Of a stretch of 47,593 nt of DNA, positions 23,828-33,300 are shown piece after piece. The notes under the pieces were generated by a model that did not search any database, was not told the DNA's origin, and worked only from the letters and a program-made list of their open reading frames with translations. Made by a program: the position numbers and the translations under genes. How positions within the stretch are numbered: position 1 is the first letter of the stretch; the number at the start of each line of letters is the position of its first letter. The stretch is from JAKFEW01 sp036675505 (lineage in GTDB: Bacteria; Cyanobacteriota; Sericytochromatia; S15B-MN24; JAQBPE01), in contig JAKFEW010000071.1 in NCBI GenBank assembly GCA_036675505.1, forward strand, positions 1-47,593. The letters are read 5' to 3'.

Positions 23828-26324
23828 CGGGATCCTTGCGGCTGGTCTCGCTCGCGGGGAGAAAGCCGCCCAGGATGGCTGCGAATTCCGCCTCGCTCAG
23901 GCCGTAGGCCCTGGCGATCAGCCGATCGAGCTCCAGCTGCACTTGCGGGCGGTCCAGCTGGTCGGCCGGCACCGACGGCCATCCCGCCGGGCGAATCGCG
24001 TCGCAGAACGACCAGAGCCGCGCGTCATCGGCGAGCAGCGTCGCCACCCGGCCGAGCAGGTGGTCGCGCAGCGTGGCCTCGCGGCCGTCGAACCGCTCGC
24101 GGCGCGCGAACACCGCGGGGCCGGGGACCGAGACCTGCTTGATGATCGTCTGGGTGAGGTCGATGCCGGCGAGCTTGAGCCGCACGATGTAGTCGAACGG
24201 CACGGAGTTGAAGATCGCCAACACGATCGCGAGCTCGCGCGGGTCCGGGAGCTGCAGGAACTGGATCGATTGGGAGGCCGGCATGTGCGGCAGGATCGTC
24301 GCGATACAGGTGCGGCGGTTCGTGGCCGACGTCAGGCTGCGCCACATCAACGAATAGGGCGCCGGGTAGTGCTTCGTGAGGCGCGTCCAGCGCGCCTGGC
24401 GGATGTGGTAGCGGGCTTCCGGGACCAGGTGGGGATCGCGCCTGGCGGCCGGGGCGATCGGCGAGGCCGAGGCCTTGGGGCCGTAGCGCTGGGCGGCGGG
24501 GAGCCCGGCGTAGGTCGCGAAGCGGCCCTCGTATTGTTCGATGAACTTCCCCTCGTAGACCGGGATCGTGTCCGCGGCGCTCACCGCGACGATGTCGGCG
24601 GCGTGGCTGGTGTAATGGACGAGCCGCCCGTACTTGCAGGCCGGATAGGCCTCGCCGAAGGTCGGATGCTCGCGGGCCGTGCGGACGAGGAAGGCCAGCT
24701 CGTCGGAGGTGCTGACCGCCGGAATCATGCCGGTGAGCGGGTTCAAGAAGCGCAAGAGGTCGGCGTCGAGCCGGACCGCCGGGCAGCCCGGCTCGAGGTC
24801 GCGTGGCGCGGTCAGGCCCGAGGCGAACGCGAAACCTGGCGCCTCGCCGCGTCCGAGGAACAGGGCTGCGAAGCGCTCCCGGCTGTCGATCGGGAAGATC
24901 CGCTCGCGGTTGATGAAGTCGTAGCAGCCGGACACGAGGCCGCGGTCGAGCAGGAAGCCGAAGAGCCGGGAGTTCGCGGGCGATACGACGAGCGCGCTCT
25001 TCACGATGAGGCACGCGCTGCCGTCGGCCGCCAGGCTGCGGGCGGCGAGCTCGGTGAAGAGCGCATTGGTGTTGAGCTCGCCGGCGGCGGACGCGGCGAA
25101 CGTCGGGTCGGCGGAAATCGATTGTTTCAGGTCGTCGAGGTCGGCGCCTTGCGTGACGTAGTACTGGTGCAGGCGCGGCATCGAACGGGCGAGCCCGGCG
25201 ATCGCCGCGCTGCGCTCATCCTTCTTCGCGGCCTCGGCGATCGCCGGGGCGTAGGGCCGGAAGAACGACCGCTCCTCGAGCCGCAGCTTCTCCCAAGGCG
25301 GGTTGCCGACGACCAGGTCGAACCCGCCCGGCGCGAGGCCCGCCACCACCTCGCGCGCCAGGCCGAGCCGCGCGTCGTGCAGGAAGCCGCTCGCCGCGAG
25401 CGCGAACCGCAGGGTGGCTGCATCGGCGCCGGGGGCGTGACGCAGGGGATTGCCGTGCAAGAAGCGCGGGCCGGTGGCGCGCAGCAGGGCCGGGTCGCCT
25501 GTCGCCAGGGCCACCTCGCAGCGGGCGAGCGCGAGCGCGATCGGATCGACGTCGACCCCGGCGAGGCCCCGCGCGAAGGCCTGCAACGCCGCTGCCCGCT
25601 CGGTCGGCGACAACCCGCACGCCGACAAGACCGTGGCGTCGACCGCATGAACCGCGGCGACCAGGAAGCGCCCGGTGCCACAGGTGAAATCGATCGTCCG
25701 CAACGCGGAAACCCACGGCACCAGCTGGGCGCGCGCGTCGCGCACGGCGGCGGGACGCGTCGAGGCGTCGGCAAGGCCGAAGCGGCGCGCGATCGCGGCA
25801 TCGAGGACGCGCCGCACGGTCACCTCCGCGAGGTCCTGCGGGGTGTAGTAGGAACCCGAACGGTTCCGCGTGCCCTTCTCCGCCGCGAGGACGAACCGGC
25901 CCGCCGTGAGGCGCGGCTCGTACGCCAGCACGGCCTCGTAGGTGGCGGCGAGCGGCGGCGATGCCGCGCCGACCGCCGGCAGGTCCGCATACCAGCGCGC
26001 GACACGCGTGCGCAGCGACTCGGGCCAGGCGGCCGGCGGCAGCGGGAAGGCGGCGCTCGCGCCCCAGCGCTCGGCGATCGCGAGATCGGCCGCGAAATCG
26101 CCGCTCGCGGGCGGCCCCCAGCCGGCGTCCAGCATCGCGCGCACGGCGAGCGCGCTCAGGCAGGCGGCGAGCGCCCTGGTCTTCGCGAGCAGCAAGGCGG
26201 CCGGATCGACGCCGGCGTCATCGCCGAGCGACGCGCCGAGCTCGGCGTTCACCTGGTCGCAGGTGAGCGCCAGGATCGATGCCGTGAGGTCCTCGGCCAT
26301 CGCCATCGGGTCGCGACCGGTCAT
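23805..26324 (-). CDS. Eco57I-type adenine DNA methylase, second of a pair
   Basis: 839 residues. The methylase core starts at GSYYTPQDLAEVTVRRVLDA (about 157-176). The SAM motif I is DFTCGTGRF (212-220), a variant of the usual DPAxGSG, and motif IV is NPPW (341-344), as in N6-adenine methylases. The last 350 residues, with a LPDPRELAIVLAIFNSVPFDYIVRL segment, should form the target-recognition domain. No nuclease motif (PD-ExK) is visible near the N-terminus, so this is not a self-contained type IIG enzyme. ATG 26324 overlaps the stop of the upstream methylase by 4 bases. Its stop overlaps the PLD nuclease gene. Confidence 0.85.
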   Translation of the reverse strand: MTGRDPMAMAEDLTASILALTCDQVNAELGASLGDDAGVDPAALLLAKTRALAACLSALAVRAMLDAGWGPPASGDFAADLAIAERWGASAAFPLPPAAWPESLRTRVARWYADLPAVGAASPPLAATYEAVLAYEPRLTAGRFVLAAEKGTRNRSGSYYTPQDLAEVTVRRVLDAAIARRFGLADASTRPAAVRDARAQLVPWVSALRTIDFTCGTGRFLVAAVHAVDATVLSACGLSPTERAAALQAFARGLAGVDVDPIALALARCEVALATGDPALLRATGPRFLHGNPLRHAPGADAATLRFALAASGFLHDARLGLAREVVAGLAPGGFDLVVGNPPWEKLRLEERSFFRPYAPAIAEAAKKDERSAAIAGLARSMPRLHQYYVTQGADLDDLKQSISADPTFAASAAGELNTNALFTELAARSLAADGSACLIVKSALVVSPANSRLFGFLLDRGLVSGCYDFINRERIFPIDSRERFAALFLGRGEAPGFAFASGLTAPRDLEPGCPAVRLDADLLRFLNPLTGMIPAVSTSDELAFLVRTAREHPTFGEAYPACKYGRLVHYTSHAADIVAVSAADTIPVYEGKFIEQYEGRFATYAGLPAAQRYGPKASASPIAPAARRDPHLVPEARYHIRQARWTRLTKHYPAPYSLMWRSLTSATNRRTCIATILPHMPASQSIQFLQLPDPRELAIVLAIFNSVPFDYIVRLKLAGIDLTQTIIKQVSVPGPAVFARRERFDGREATLRDHLLGRVATLLADDARLWSFCDAIRPAGWPSVPADQLDRPQVQLELDRLIARAYGLSEAEFAAILGGFLPASETSRKDPVKSGRGS

Positions 26325-28909
26325 CGGGTCGCGGCCAGCTCGGCCACGCGGGCCTGGCCCCGAGCCAGCAGCGGCGCGCCGTAGAACGCGCGCGCGTGGA
26401 GGTCCGGCAGGGTGTGGGTCAGCCACTGGTCGGGCGATAAGCTGGCCAGGGCCGGCACGGCCGCCAGCAGCCGGGCCGATAGCTCGTTGATCGGCAAGGC
26501 ACTTTCGCTCGCCGTCGACTGACCCGGCAGCAGGCCGATGGCATGGAGCGTCGCGCGGTGGATGAAATCATCGCGGTACAGCGCGCGGAGGCGCACGAGG
26601 TCCGGGAGGCGCTTCTGGATCAGCCGCGCGATCGCCGCCGGCGCGCAGGCGTACCGGACCGCCAGCTCCTCGAGCACGCCCTCCGTGCCGAACCGCCGGC
26701 GCTTCGAGACGGCGAAGCGGGCCGCGGCGTCGAGCATGCTGGCCAACTCGGCGTCCAGCGCGTCGGCCGAAAGGTCCGGCGTCCGATCCGGGTACCACGC
26801 GGCCGGGTTGCCGCATTCGCGCTCGAGGTCCGCCCGCTCGGCCGGCGTGAGGCCGAAGGCGTCGCGGACGTGAGCCTCGATGCGGCCTTCGAGCTCCAGG
26901 CGGGCGAGCTCATCCTGGAGATCGGCCGAAATCGCGGCGCTGACGGCGTCGTTCCAGTCGTCGTACGACCCGAAATCCGCCGGCTGGTACAACGGGTTCG
27001 CGAGCTTCCGCCCGGCCGTCCGGTCCTTCGCCGCGACGCAGGCGCGCGCCCACTCGGCGAGCGAAGGGTCGGTCACGAGGCCGTCGGCGAGCGGCAGCCT
27101 GGCGATGTAGCCGGCCGCGATCGTCAGCTTGGGGGTCAACCGCCGCAAGAGGTGGGAGGCCAGCCGGGAATTGAGGAACGCGAGGTGGGCGAAGGCGTCG
27201 CCCGCGTGGACGCGGATGCCCGGCCCCGAGGCGATGAAGACCTGCCCGGGCCGTAACAGCCTGACGCTCATGCCGAGCGTCCCTGTATCGCTGAACACCA
27301 GCGCGGTGCCCGCCATGTGCTGGAGGTTGCGCAGCGCCGAGCCTGGCTGCGCGCGCACGTGCGCGGCGTCCGGCCCCCAGCGGACGACGTACTGGTCGAG
27401 CCCGCTCCACTTGCAGTAGCCGCCGCCCTTGCTCACGGGCACCCAGTCCGGATCGCCGACATGGCGCCAATAGAAATCGATGAAGCGGGCGTTGTCGCCG
27501 GTGGAGGTGCCCTGCATGGGCGTCGCCACCGAGGCATAGGGTGGCAAGGCCGTGCGACGGTCGAAACCGACGTCTGCCCCCCCGAACAAGCGGGCCTGGG
27601 GTCCTTCGAGGCGCCGCTCGGGCGGGATGGCGCCGTGCTTGAGCACCGCCGGCTTGTCCTTGCGCGGCAGGGAGGCGAGCGCGAGCAGGGTCGCCGACGC
27701 GCCGGGAGGCGCCAGCTCCAGCGAGACCAGCGCGACGGTCGCCTTCTCGCCGTTCAGGTCGGTGAAGGCGCCGGCGCCCAGGTCGACCACTTCGTTCAGC
27801 CGGTAGGTCGCGAGCAGGTGGTCGCGCCAGGGCTTCAAGGTGTGCAAGAACATCCAGCCGGTCTGGACCACCAGGCCGACGCGGGCCCCGGGGCGCGCGA
27901 GCTCCAGGCAGCGGGCGAAGAAGGCGACGCAGAGGTCGCCGCGTGAACCGGGGAAGCGGGCTTTCAGGTAGCGCCGCAGATCGTCGGGCATGGTCCGCGG
28001 CCCCATGAACGGCGGATTCGTCACGACGGCGGCGTAGCGCCGGGCACCGAGCACGTCCGCATAATCCACTTCCGCGCCGTCGCAGGCGCGCATCAGCTTC
28101 GGCGCCGCGGCGTCGGCCAGCGGCAGCGCCCCATGAACGTCGGCCGGGCTCAGGGCCGTATAGACGGCGAAGCGCACGTGCCGGGGGCGGCCGCCGAGCT
28201 GGGCCGCCTTCAGGAACAGGCCCAGGCAGGCGATCTCGGCGAGGTCGCGATCCAGCTCGTAGCCCACGAGCGTGTGTTCCAAAAGCTCGCGGAGGTGCGC
28301 CTCCCCGTCGGGCCCCGGCCGGCGCTCCGCCAGCACCGCCAGCGCGTACTGGAGGAAGTTGCCGCCGCCGCAGGCCGGATCGATGAGCCGCCAATCCTCG
28401 CCCGGCCCCACGGCGGCACCTTCGAGGGCCCGATCGACCAGGTGGCGCACCATATAGGCCTCGGTGAAGAACTGCGTCGTCGGCAGCACGTCACCCATCG
28501 GCATCTGGGCGCCGGGCGTGAGCGAATGCGCGAAGGCCGCGCGTTCGCGGTCTTGCTTGAGGTACTGGTACATCCAGGCGAGGTAGTCGTCGAAAGGCGG
28601 CGCGACGGTGGCGACCCAGGCCGCGAGGTGCCCGAGGGTCGAAGCACCCAGGTCCGCGACGTCTGCCCGGCGGCATGCGAGCGCCGGAATGCTCCCGAGC
28701 AGCGCGTCGAATTCCGGCGCGAAGGCCGAAACGAAGCCGTTGCCGCCATCGACGAAATCGCCGGGGGTGGCATTCGGGTCCAGGATGCGCCGGAGCAGCA
28801 TGAGGGCCGTCGCCATGGCCGCCGCCATGGTCTGCCTCGTCGTCTGGACCTCGGATTGGGCCGCCAGCGTCCGGCAAAGTCTTTTCAAGGATCTGCGGCT
28901 CTGGTCCAC
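26321..28909 (-). CDS. Adenine DNA methylase, first of a pair
   Basis: 862 residues from GTG 28909, chosen because AGGAAGG lies upstream; the open frame continues back into the response regulator. The helical N-terminus (1-140) precedes FFTEAYMVRHLVDRAL, SAM motif I DPACGGGNFL (177-186) and motif IV NPPF (298-301). The C-terminal half carries recognition-domain-like segments (HLAFLNSRLASHLLRRL, then YIARLPL) and a conserved tail with many helices. The architecture is closest to large Eco57I/PglX-like methylases. No helicase, phosphatase or BREX partner genes are next to it. It forms a two-gene operon with the methylase that follows. Confidence 0.85.
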   Translation of the reverse strand: MDQSRRSLKRLCRTLAAQSEVQTTRQTMAAAMATALMLLRRILDPNATPGDFVDGGNGFVSAFAPEFDALLGSIPALACRRADVADLGASTLGHLAAWVATVAPPFDDYLAWMYQYLKQDRERAAFAHSLTPGAQMPMGDVLPTTQFFTEAYMVRHLVDRALEGAAVGPGEDWRLIDPACGGGNFLQYALAVLAERRPGPDGEAHLRELLEHTLVGYELDRDLAEIACLGLFLKAAQLGGRPRHVRFAVYTALSPADVHGALPLADAAAPKLMRACDGAEVDYADVLGARRYAAVVTNPPFMGPRTMPDDLRRYLKARFPGSRGDLCVAFFARCLELARPGARVGLVVQTGWMFLHTLKPWRDHLLATYRLNEVVDLGAGAFTDLNGEKATVALVSLELAPPGASATLLALASLPRKDKPAVLKHGAIPPERRLEGPQARLFGGADVGFDRRTALPPYASVATPMQGTSTGDNARFIDFYWRHVGDPDWVPVSKGGGYCKWSGLDQYVVRWGPDAAHVRAQPGSALRNLQHMAGTALVFSDTGTLGMSVRLLRPGQVFIASGPGIRVHAGDAFAHLAFLNSRLASHLLRRLTPKLTIAAGYIARLPLADGLVTDPSLAEWARACVAAKDRTAGRKLANPLYQPADFGSYDDWNDAVSAAISADLQDELARLELEGRIEAHVRDAFGLTPAERADLERECGNPAAWYPDRTPDLSADALDAELASMLDAAARFAVSKRRRFGTEGVLEELAVRYACAPAAIARLIQKRLPDLVRLRALYRDDFIHRATLHAIGLLPGQSTASESALPINELSARLLAAVPALASLSPDQWLTHTLPDLHARAFYGAPLLARGQARVAELAATR

Positions 28910-28979
28910 GAGTTCGCCTTCCTGACTCCCGACGATCGACGGCCGAGCATAGTGTAGCGCAGATCCACGCGCGGCCGGG

Positions 28980-29456
28980 TCACTCCATGGGCGACCGGAA
29001 CTCGTTCGCGCCGGGCGCGCGAACGATGAGGGGCCGCGCCGAGCGCATCTCGGCCGACTCATCCTTCGTCAGGACGTGGTGTCGCTCGAGGACGCCGGCG
29101 ATGACCGCGAGCAGGTCCGAGCGGCGGAAAGGCTTCGTCATGTAGTGGTCGCAGCCCGCGTCGGCGCCCACCTCGCGATCGACGCCGCTCGCACGGGCGG
29201 ATACGCAGATGATGGGAATGCCGTGCGTCTTCGGATCGGCCTTGAGGATCTGGGTGGCTTCCAGCCCGTCCATCACGGGCATCAGGATGTCCATCAGGAT
29301 CAGGTCGAAGTCCGCCGGGCCGCCGCGCAGGAGATCGACGGCCACCTGGCCGTTCTCGCACACCACCACCGCATGGCCGGCGCTCTCGAGGATCACGCGC
29401 GCGACTTCCTGGTTGCCCGGCTCGTCCTCGACGACGAGGACCTTCACGCTTTTCAT
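28980..29456 (-). CDS. Response regulator, receiver domain only
   Basis: 158 residues from ATG 29456 (MKSVKVLVVEDEPGNQ). The receiver has acidic residues at 10-11, phospho-acceptor Asp56 (LILMDILMP), Ser86 (VSARA) and Lys108 (TKPF). About 30 residues follow without an output domain, so it acts by protein contact, like CheY-type or hybrid-relay regulators. No histidine kinase is adjacent. Its neighbours on the same strand are the DAG-kinase-like gene upstream (gap of 39 bases) and the methylases downstream (gap of 70 bases). Confidence 0.92.
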   Translation of the reverse strand: MKSVKVLVVEDEPGNQEVARVILESAGHAVVVCENGQVAVDLLRGGPADFDLILMDILMPVMDGLEATQILKADPKTHGIPIICVSARASGVDREVGADAGCDHYMTKPFRRSDLLAVIAGVLERHHVLTKDESAEMRSARPLIVRAPGANEFRSPME

Positions 29457-29495
29457 GGCCCAATTATATTTGACATAACAACGTCTCACCAACCG

Positions 29496-30113
29496 TCAGG
29501 CATTGGCCGGGCGGCACAGCAGCGGCAGCGCCTCGGCCACCATCTCGAGGCCCATGAGGCGGGGGGTCGGGGCGGCCTGGACGGCCGGGTCGTCGATGGG
29601 CAGCTGCCACATCCGGCGCAGCTCGGCGACCAGGCCGTAGCCGGTCGGCGGACAGACGATCGCCTGGTGCGCCCGGCCGTCGCTGCCGCGGAAGCTGCAG
29701 CGCACCATATCGACCCGCCGGACCCGCCCGCGGTCCAGCGCGGCGACGACGTCGGGCACCGTGCGGTGGCCGATCGCCCGCGCATGCTCGGTTGTCTGCC
29801 CGAACGGCACGAGCAACAGCGGCACGTCGAAGCCGCGCGACGCGGCGAAGACCTCGGCGACGGCCTCGTCGCCGCCGAACGGCGCCAGCACGTCGCAACC
29901 GGCGGCGATCGCCCGCCGCGCCGCGTCCTGGGTCTCGGCGCGCGTGGCCGCCTCGTAACGCGTGACCCGCACCCGCTTGCCCAGGCGGGCGGCGATCGCC
30001 GCGGTGAGCACCGCGACCTCCCGGTCCGCGCCCGGTGGCACGACGATCGCGACCTCGACCGGCGGCGCCGGCCGGGTGAAGACGAAGGGGAGGCTGCCTC
30101 GCATCAGGACCAA
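29496..30113 (-). CDS. Diacylglycerol-kinase-like protein with degenerate active site
   Basis: 205 residues from TTG 30113, which has a perfect GGAGG 7 bases upstream; ATG 30104 is the alternative. The fold pattern is that of the DAGKc catalytic domain: VEVAIVVPPGADREV at the start, CDVLAPFGGDEAVAEVFAA, then LLLVPFGQTTEHARAIG and VRRVDMVRCSF. The family normally has GGDGT and GTGNDFAR; here these read GGDEA and GQTTEHAR, so key nucleotide-binding residues are changed. The C-terminal domain is also shorter than usual. It may be a lipid- or nucleotide-binding sensor rather than a kinase. It probably forms an operon with the response regulator. Confidence 0.6.
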   Translation of the reverse strand: MVLMRGSLPFVFTRPAPPVEVAIVVPPGADREVAVLTAAIAARLGKRVRVTRYEAATRAETQDAARRAIAAGCDVLAPFGGDEAVAEVFAASRGFDVPLLLVPFGQTTEHARAIGHRTVPDVVAALDRGRVRRVDMVRCSFRGSDGRAHQAIVCPPTGYGLVAELRRMWQLPIDDPAVQAAPTPRLMGLEMVAEALPLLCRPANA

Positions 30114-30371
30114 GGGGGTTCCTCCGGGACGGGATGGGGTGGGGCCGGTCTCCAAGGTAGCGGGCCGCGGCGTCGAAGCCCCATCACAGATATTAACGTG
30201 GGGTTAAAGCTGGCGAATCGCCGCACGGATACAGTGTTCCGGCTGATCCGAGGTCGGCGGGTGGGCGATGTATCGAGTTCGTATCGAGGCATCCGCGCCC
30301 GCTGGGGGAATATGAATGGAGCCCGATCATCCGTCCCGATCGCGCCCCTCACCCGACCGGACCCCTGCCGC

Positions 30372-33300
30372 ATGAACGACCTGATCGCCAACCGTTACCG
30401 CACCCTCGCGGAGCTCGGCAGCGGCGCGATGGGCATCGTCTGGCACGTCGAGGACACGGCGACCGGCCAGCGGGTCGCGCTGAAGCGCGTCATCGGTGAC
30501 GTCGGCGACCAGGCGGTGCTGCGCTTCAAGCAAGAGTTCCGCCTGATGACCCAGCTGCGGCACCCGAACTGCTGCGCGGTCCACGACTTCGGCGTGCTGG
30601 AAGACGGCGTGCCCTACTTCACGATGGAGGTCGTGCCGGGCAAGGGGCTCGACGAGCTGCTTCCGCTCGATCACGCGACGATCATGAAAATCTTGCCGCA
30701 GCTGCTCGAGGCGCTCGGCCACGTGCATGCGCTCGGGCTCGTGCACCGCGACCTCAAGTCGGCGAACGTCCGCCTGACGCCCGACGGCGAGGTCAAGCTG
30801 ATGGACTTCGGCCTGATGGAGTATGCAGGCGCCCAGGACCTGCCGATCAGCGGCACGCTCGGCTACCTGGCGCCCGAGGTGATCAAGCGCGGCCCGGTCG
30901 ACCAGCGCGCGGACCTCTACGCCGTGGGTGCCCTGATCCACGAGATGGTCACGACCAGGCTCCCTTTCGAGCGCGGCGCCCGCGTGGAGATCCTGCGCGC
31001 GCACGTCTCGGAGCCGCCGCCGCCCTTGCCGACGGCCGACGCGCGCCTGGCCGACGTGACCGCCCGCCTGCTCGCCAAGGAGCCGCTCGAGCGCTTCCAG
31101 TCGGCGGGCGAGGTGATGGAGGCGTTGGGCTTCGACGGCGGCGCTGTCGCGAAGACCTTGCTCGCGCCGCCGCTGATCGGCCGCGACTACGAGACGATGC
31201 AGCTCTTCGACGCGCTCGGCAGCCTCGTGATGGGCGAGCCCGGCACGACGATCGTGCTGCACGGCCCGCCCGGCATCGGCAAGAGCCGGCTCTTGAAGGA
31301 TTTCCGCTCGGCGGTGCAGCTCGAGGGCACCTTGCCTTTCGTCACGGGGACCGGGCGTGGCGAGGCCAGCACGCCCTACGCGCCGTTTCGCGAGATCCTC
31401 AGCGGGCTGGTGCCGACCTTCCGCGAGCAGGTCCCCGCGCTGCTGACCGCGCAGGCGCCCGTCCTCGCGAGCCTGGTGCCCGAGCTCGGCGGCGGGGCCG
31501 CGCCCGAGCTCGACGACCCCGCGAAGGAGAAGGTGCGCCTGCAAGGCGCGATCACGACGCTCTTCGCGGCGCTCGCGGTCAAGCAGCCCTTCGTGGTGCT
31601 GCTCGAGGACTGGCATGCCGCGGATGCCCTGTCCGTCGAGCTCCTCGATTACCTCCAGCGCAACTTGCAGGGGCTGCCGATCTTGCGGCTGGTCGCCTCG
31701 CGATCGTTGCCGGCCGCCGATTGGGTGGGTGGCGCGGCGTGCATCGCGCTGACGCGGCTCGGCGAGGGGGCGATCGCCCGCCTGGTCGGCGCCGTGCTCG
31801 CCACCGATCAGGTGGCCAAGCCGTTCCTCGCGACGATCGGGCGCCTGTCCGAGGGCAACCCCTTCCACGTGGAGCGCCTGCTCGAGCACCTGGTCGCCGC
31901 AGGCGTGCTGCAACCGCGGCCCGGCGGCTGGACCACCGACGTGGAGCTCGACCAGGGCGCCTTGCCGCGCGACCTCCAGGGCCTGCTGATGCGCAAGCTG
32001 GCCGCCCTGCCCGAAGACGCCATCGGCGTGGCCCGCATCGCCGCCACCCTCGGCCGGGCCTTCGACCTGCCGCTGCTCAAGGAGCTGACCGGCTTCGGCG
32101 ACGAGCGCCTCTTCGACGCGCTGGGCACGCTGCTGCGCCACCAGATCCTCGCCCAGGACGACGAGACCAAGACCTACGGCTGGGCCCAGGACCTCTTCAA
32201 GGAGGTCGTCTACGAGAGCTTCACGCCCGAGCACCGCACGGCCATGCACGCCCGCGTGGCCGCCGCCCTCGAACGCCGCATCGGCCGCATGAACGTGCGC
32301 GAGGCGCCCTTCGAGCTGGTCAAGGCGGTCGCGGACCACGCGGTGTTGGGCTGCCGGCCCGACAAGATCGTGATGTTCGCGCTCGAGGCCGGTCGCCGCA
32401 GCGCGAACCTCTTCGCCACCAAGGAGGCCGAGCACTACCTGGGCACCGCGCTCACGCTGCTCAAGGCCGACGACGCGCCCCGCTGGCACAAGCCGCGGCT
32501 GCTCGCGCAACGGCTGCTGGGCGACTCCCGGCGCCTCTCGGGCGACATCCAGGGCGCCAAGGCGATGTACCTCGCCGCCATCCCGCTGGCCCAGCAGGTG
32601 AACGCCTCCACCTACCTCTCGCGCATGTTCACGGCGCTCGCGGACTGCTACACCAGCGAGGACAACCTGAACGAGGCCCTCGTCTGCTGCGAGCGCTCGC
32701 TCGAGATCTCGCTGAACGCGGGCGACAAGGCCTCGGCCGCGCGCAGCTACCTCACGAGCTGCGTGCTGCGCTTCATGTGCGGCGACCTCGCGGGCGCGAT
32801 CCAGCAGAGCACCGAGGCGCTCGCGCTCGCGCGCGAGGTGGCGGACGAGATGGCGACGGCCGAGGCGCTGGCGTTCCTGGGGCACCTGTACGTGGCCGCC
32901 CTGCCCGAGCGGGCCGCGGAGGGCGTGGCCCACCTGCAGGAGGCCGTCGGCCTGCTGGACGCGGCCGGCAACAAGGTGGGGCTCCAGAATGCTTACAACC
33001 TGCTCGGCGCGGCCCACCACAAGCGCGGCGACTTCCGCGACGCCTGGGACGCCTTCGAGGCGAACCGCCGGATCTGCGCGGAGCTCGGCCTCAAGGAGGA
33101 GGAGGCGTACGCGCTGCTCAACCAGGCCATCACCGCGTACGAGCTCGGCGAGCTCGCGGAAGGCGTGAAGTGCGCGGAGCAGGCCGATGCGATCGGGCTC
33201 GCGCATGGCCTGGGCGTCGTCCACGCCCTGGCCCTCACCTTCCGCTCGGCCGGCAAGGCCTACCAGGGCCGCCTGACCGAGGCGACGAAGGCGATGAACG

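Noticed and set aside
23943..26384. Plus-strand open frame of 813 codons
   Set aside because: Antisense of the second methylase; composition is Arg/Glu/Gly-rich without motifs.
22610..28909. DISARM or BREX system
   Set aside because: PLD and methylase genes occur in DISARM and a PglX-like methylase in BREX, but no DrmA/DrmB, BrxC, PglZ or Lon-type gene is in the window; the adjacent genes are signalling proteins.
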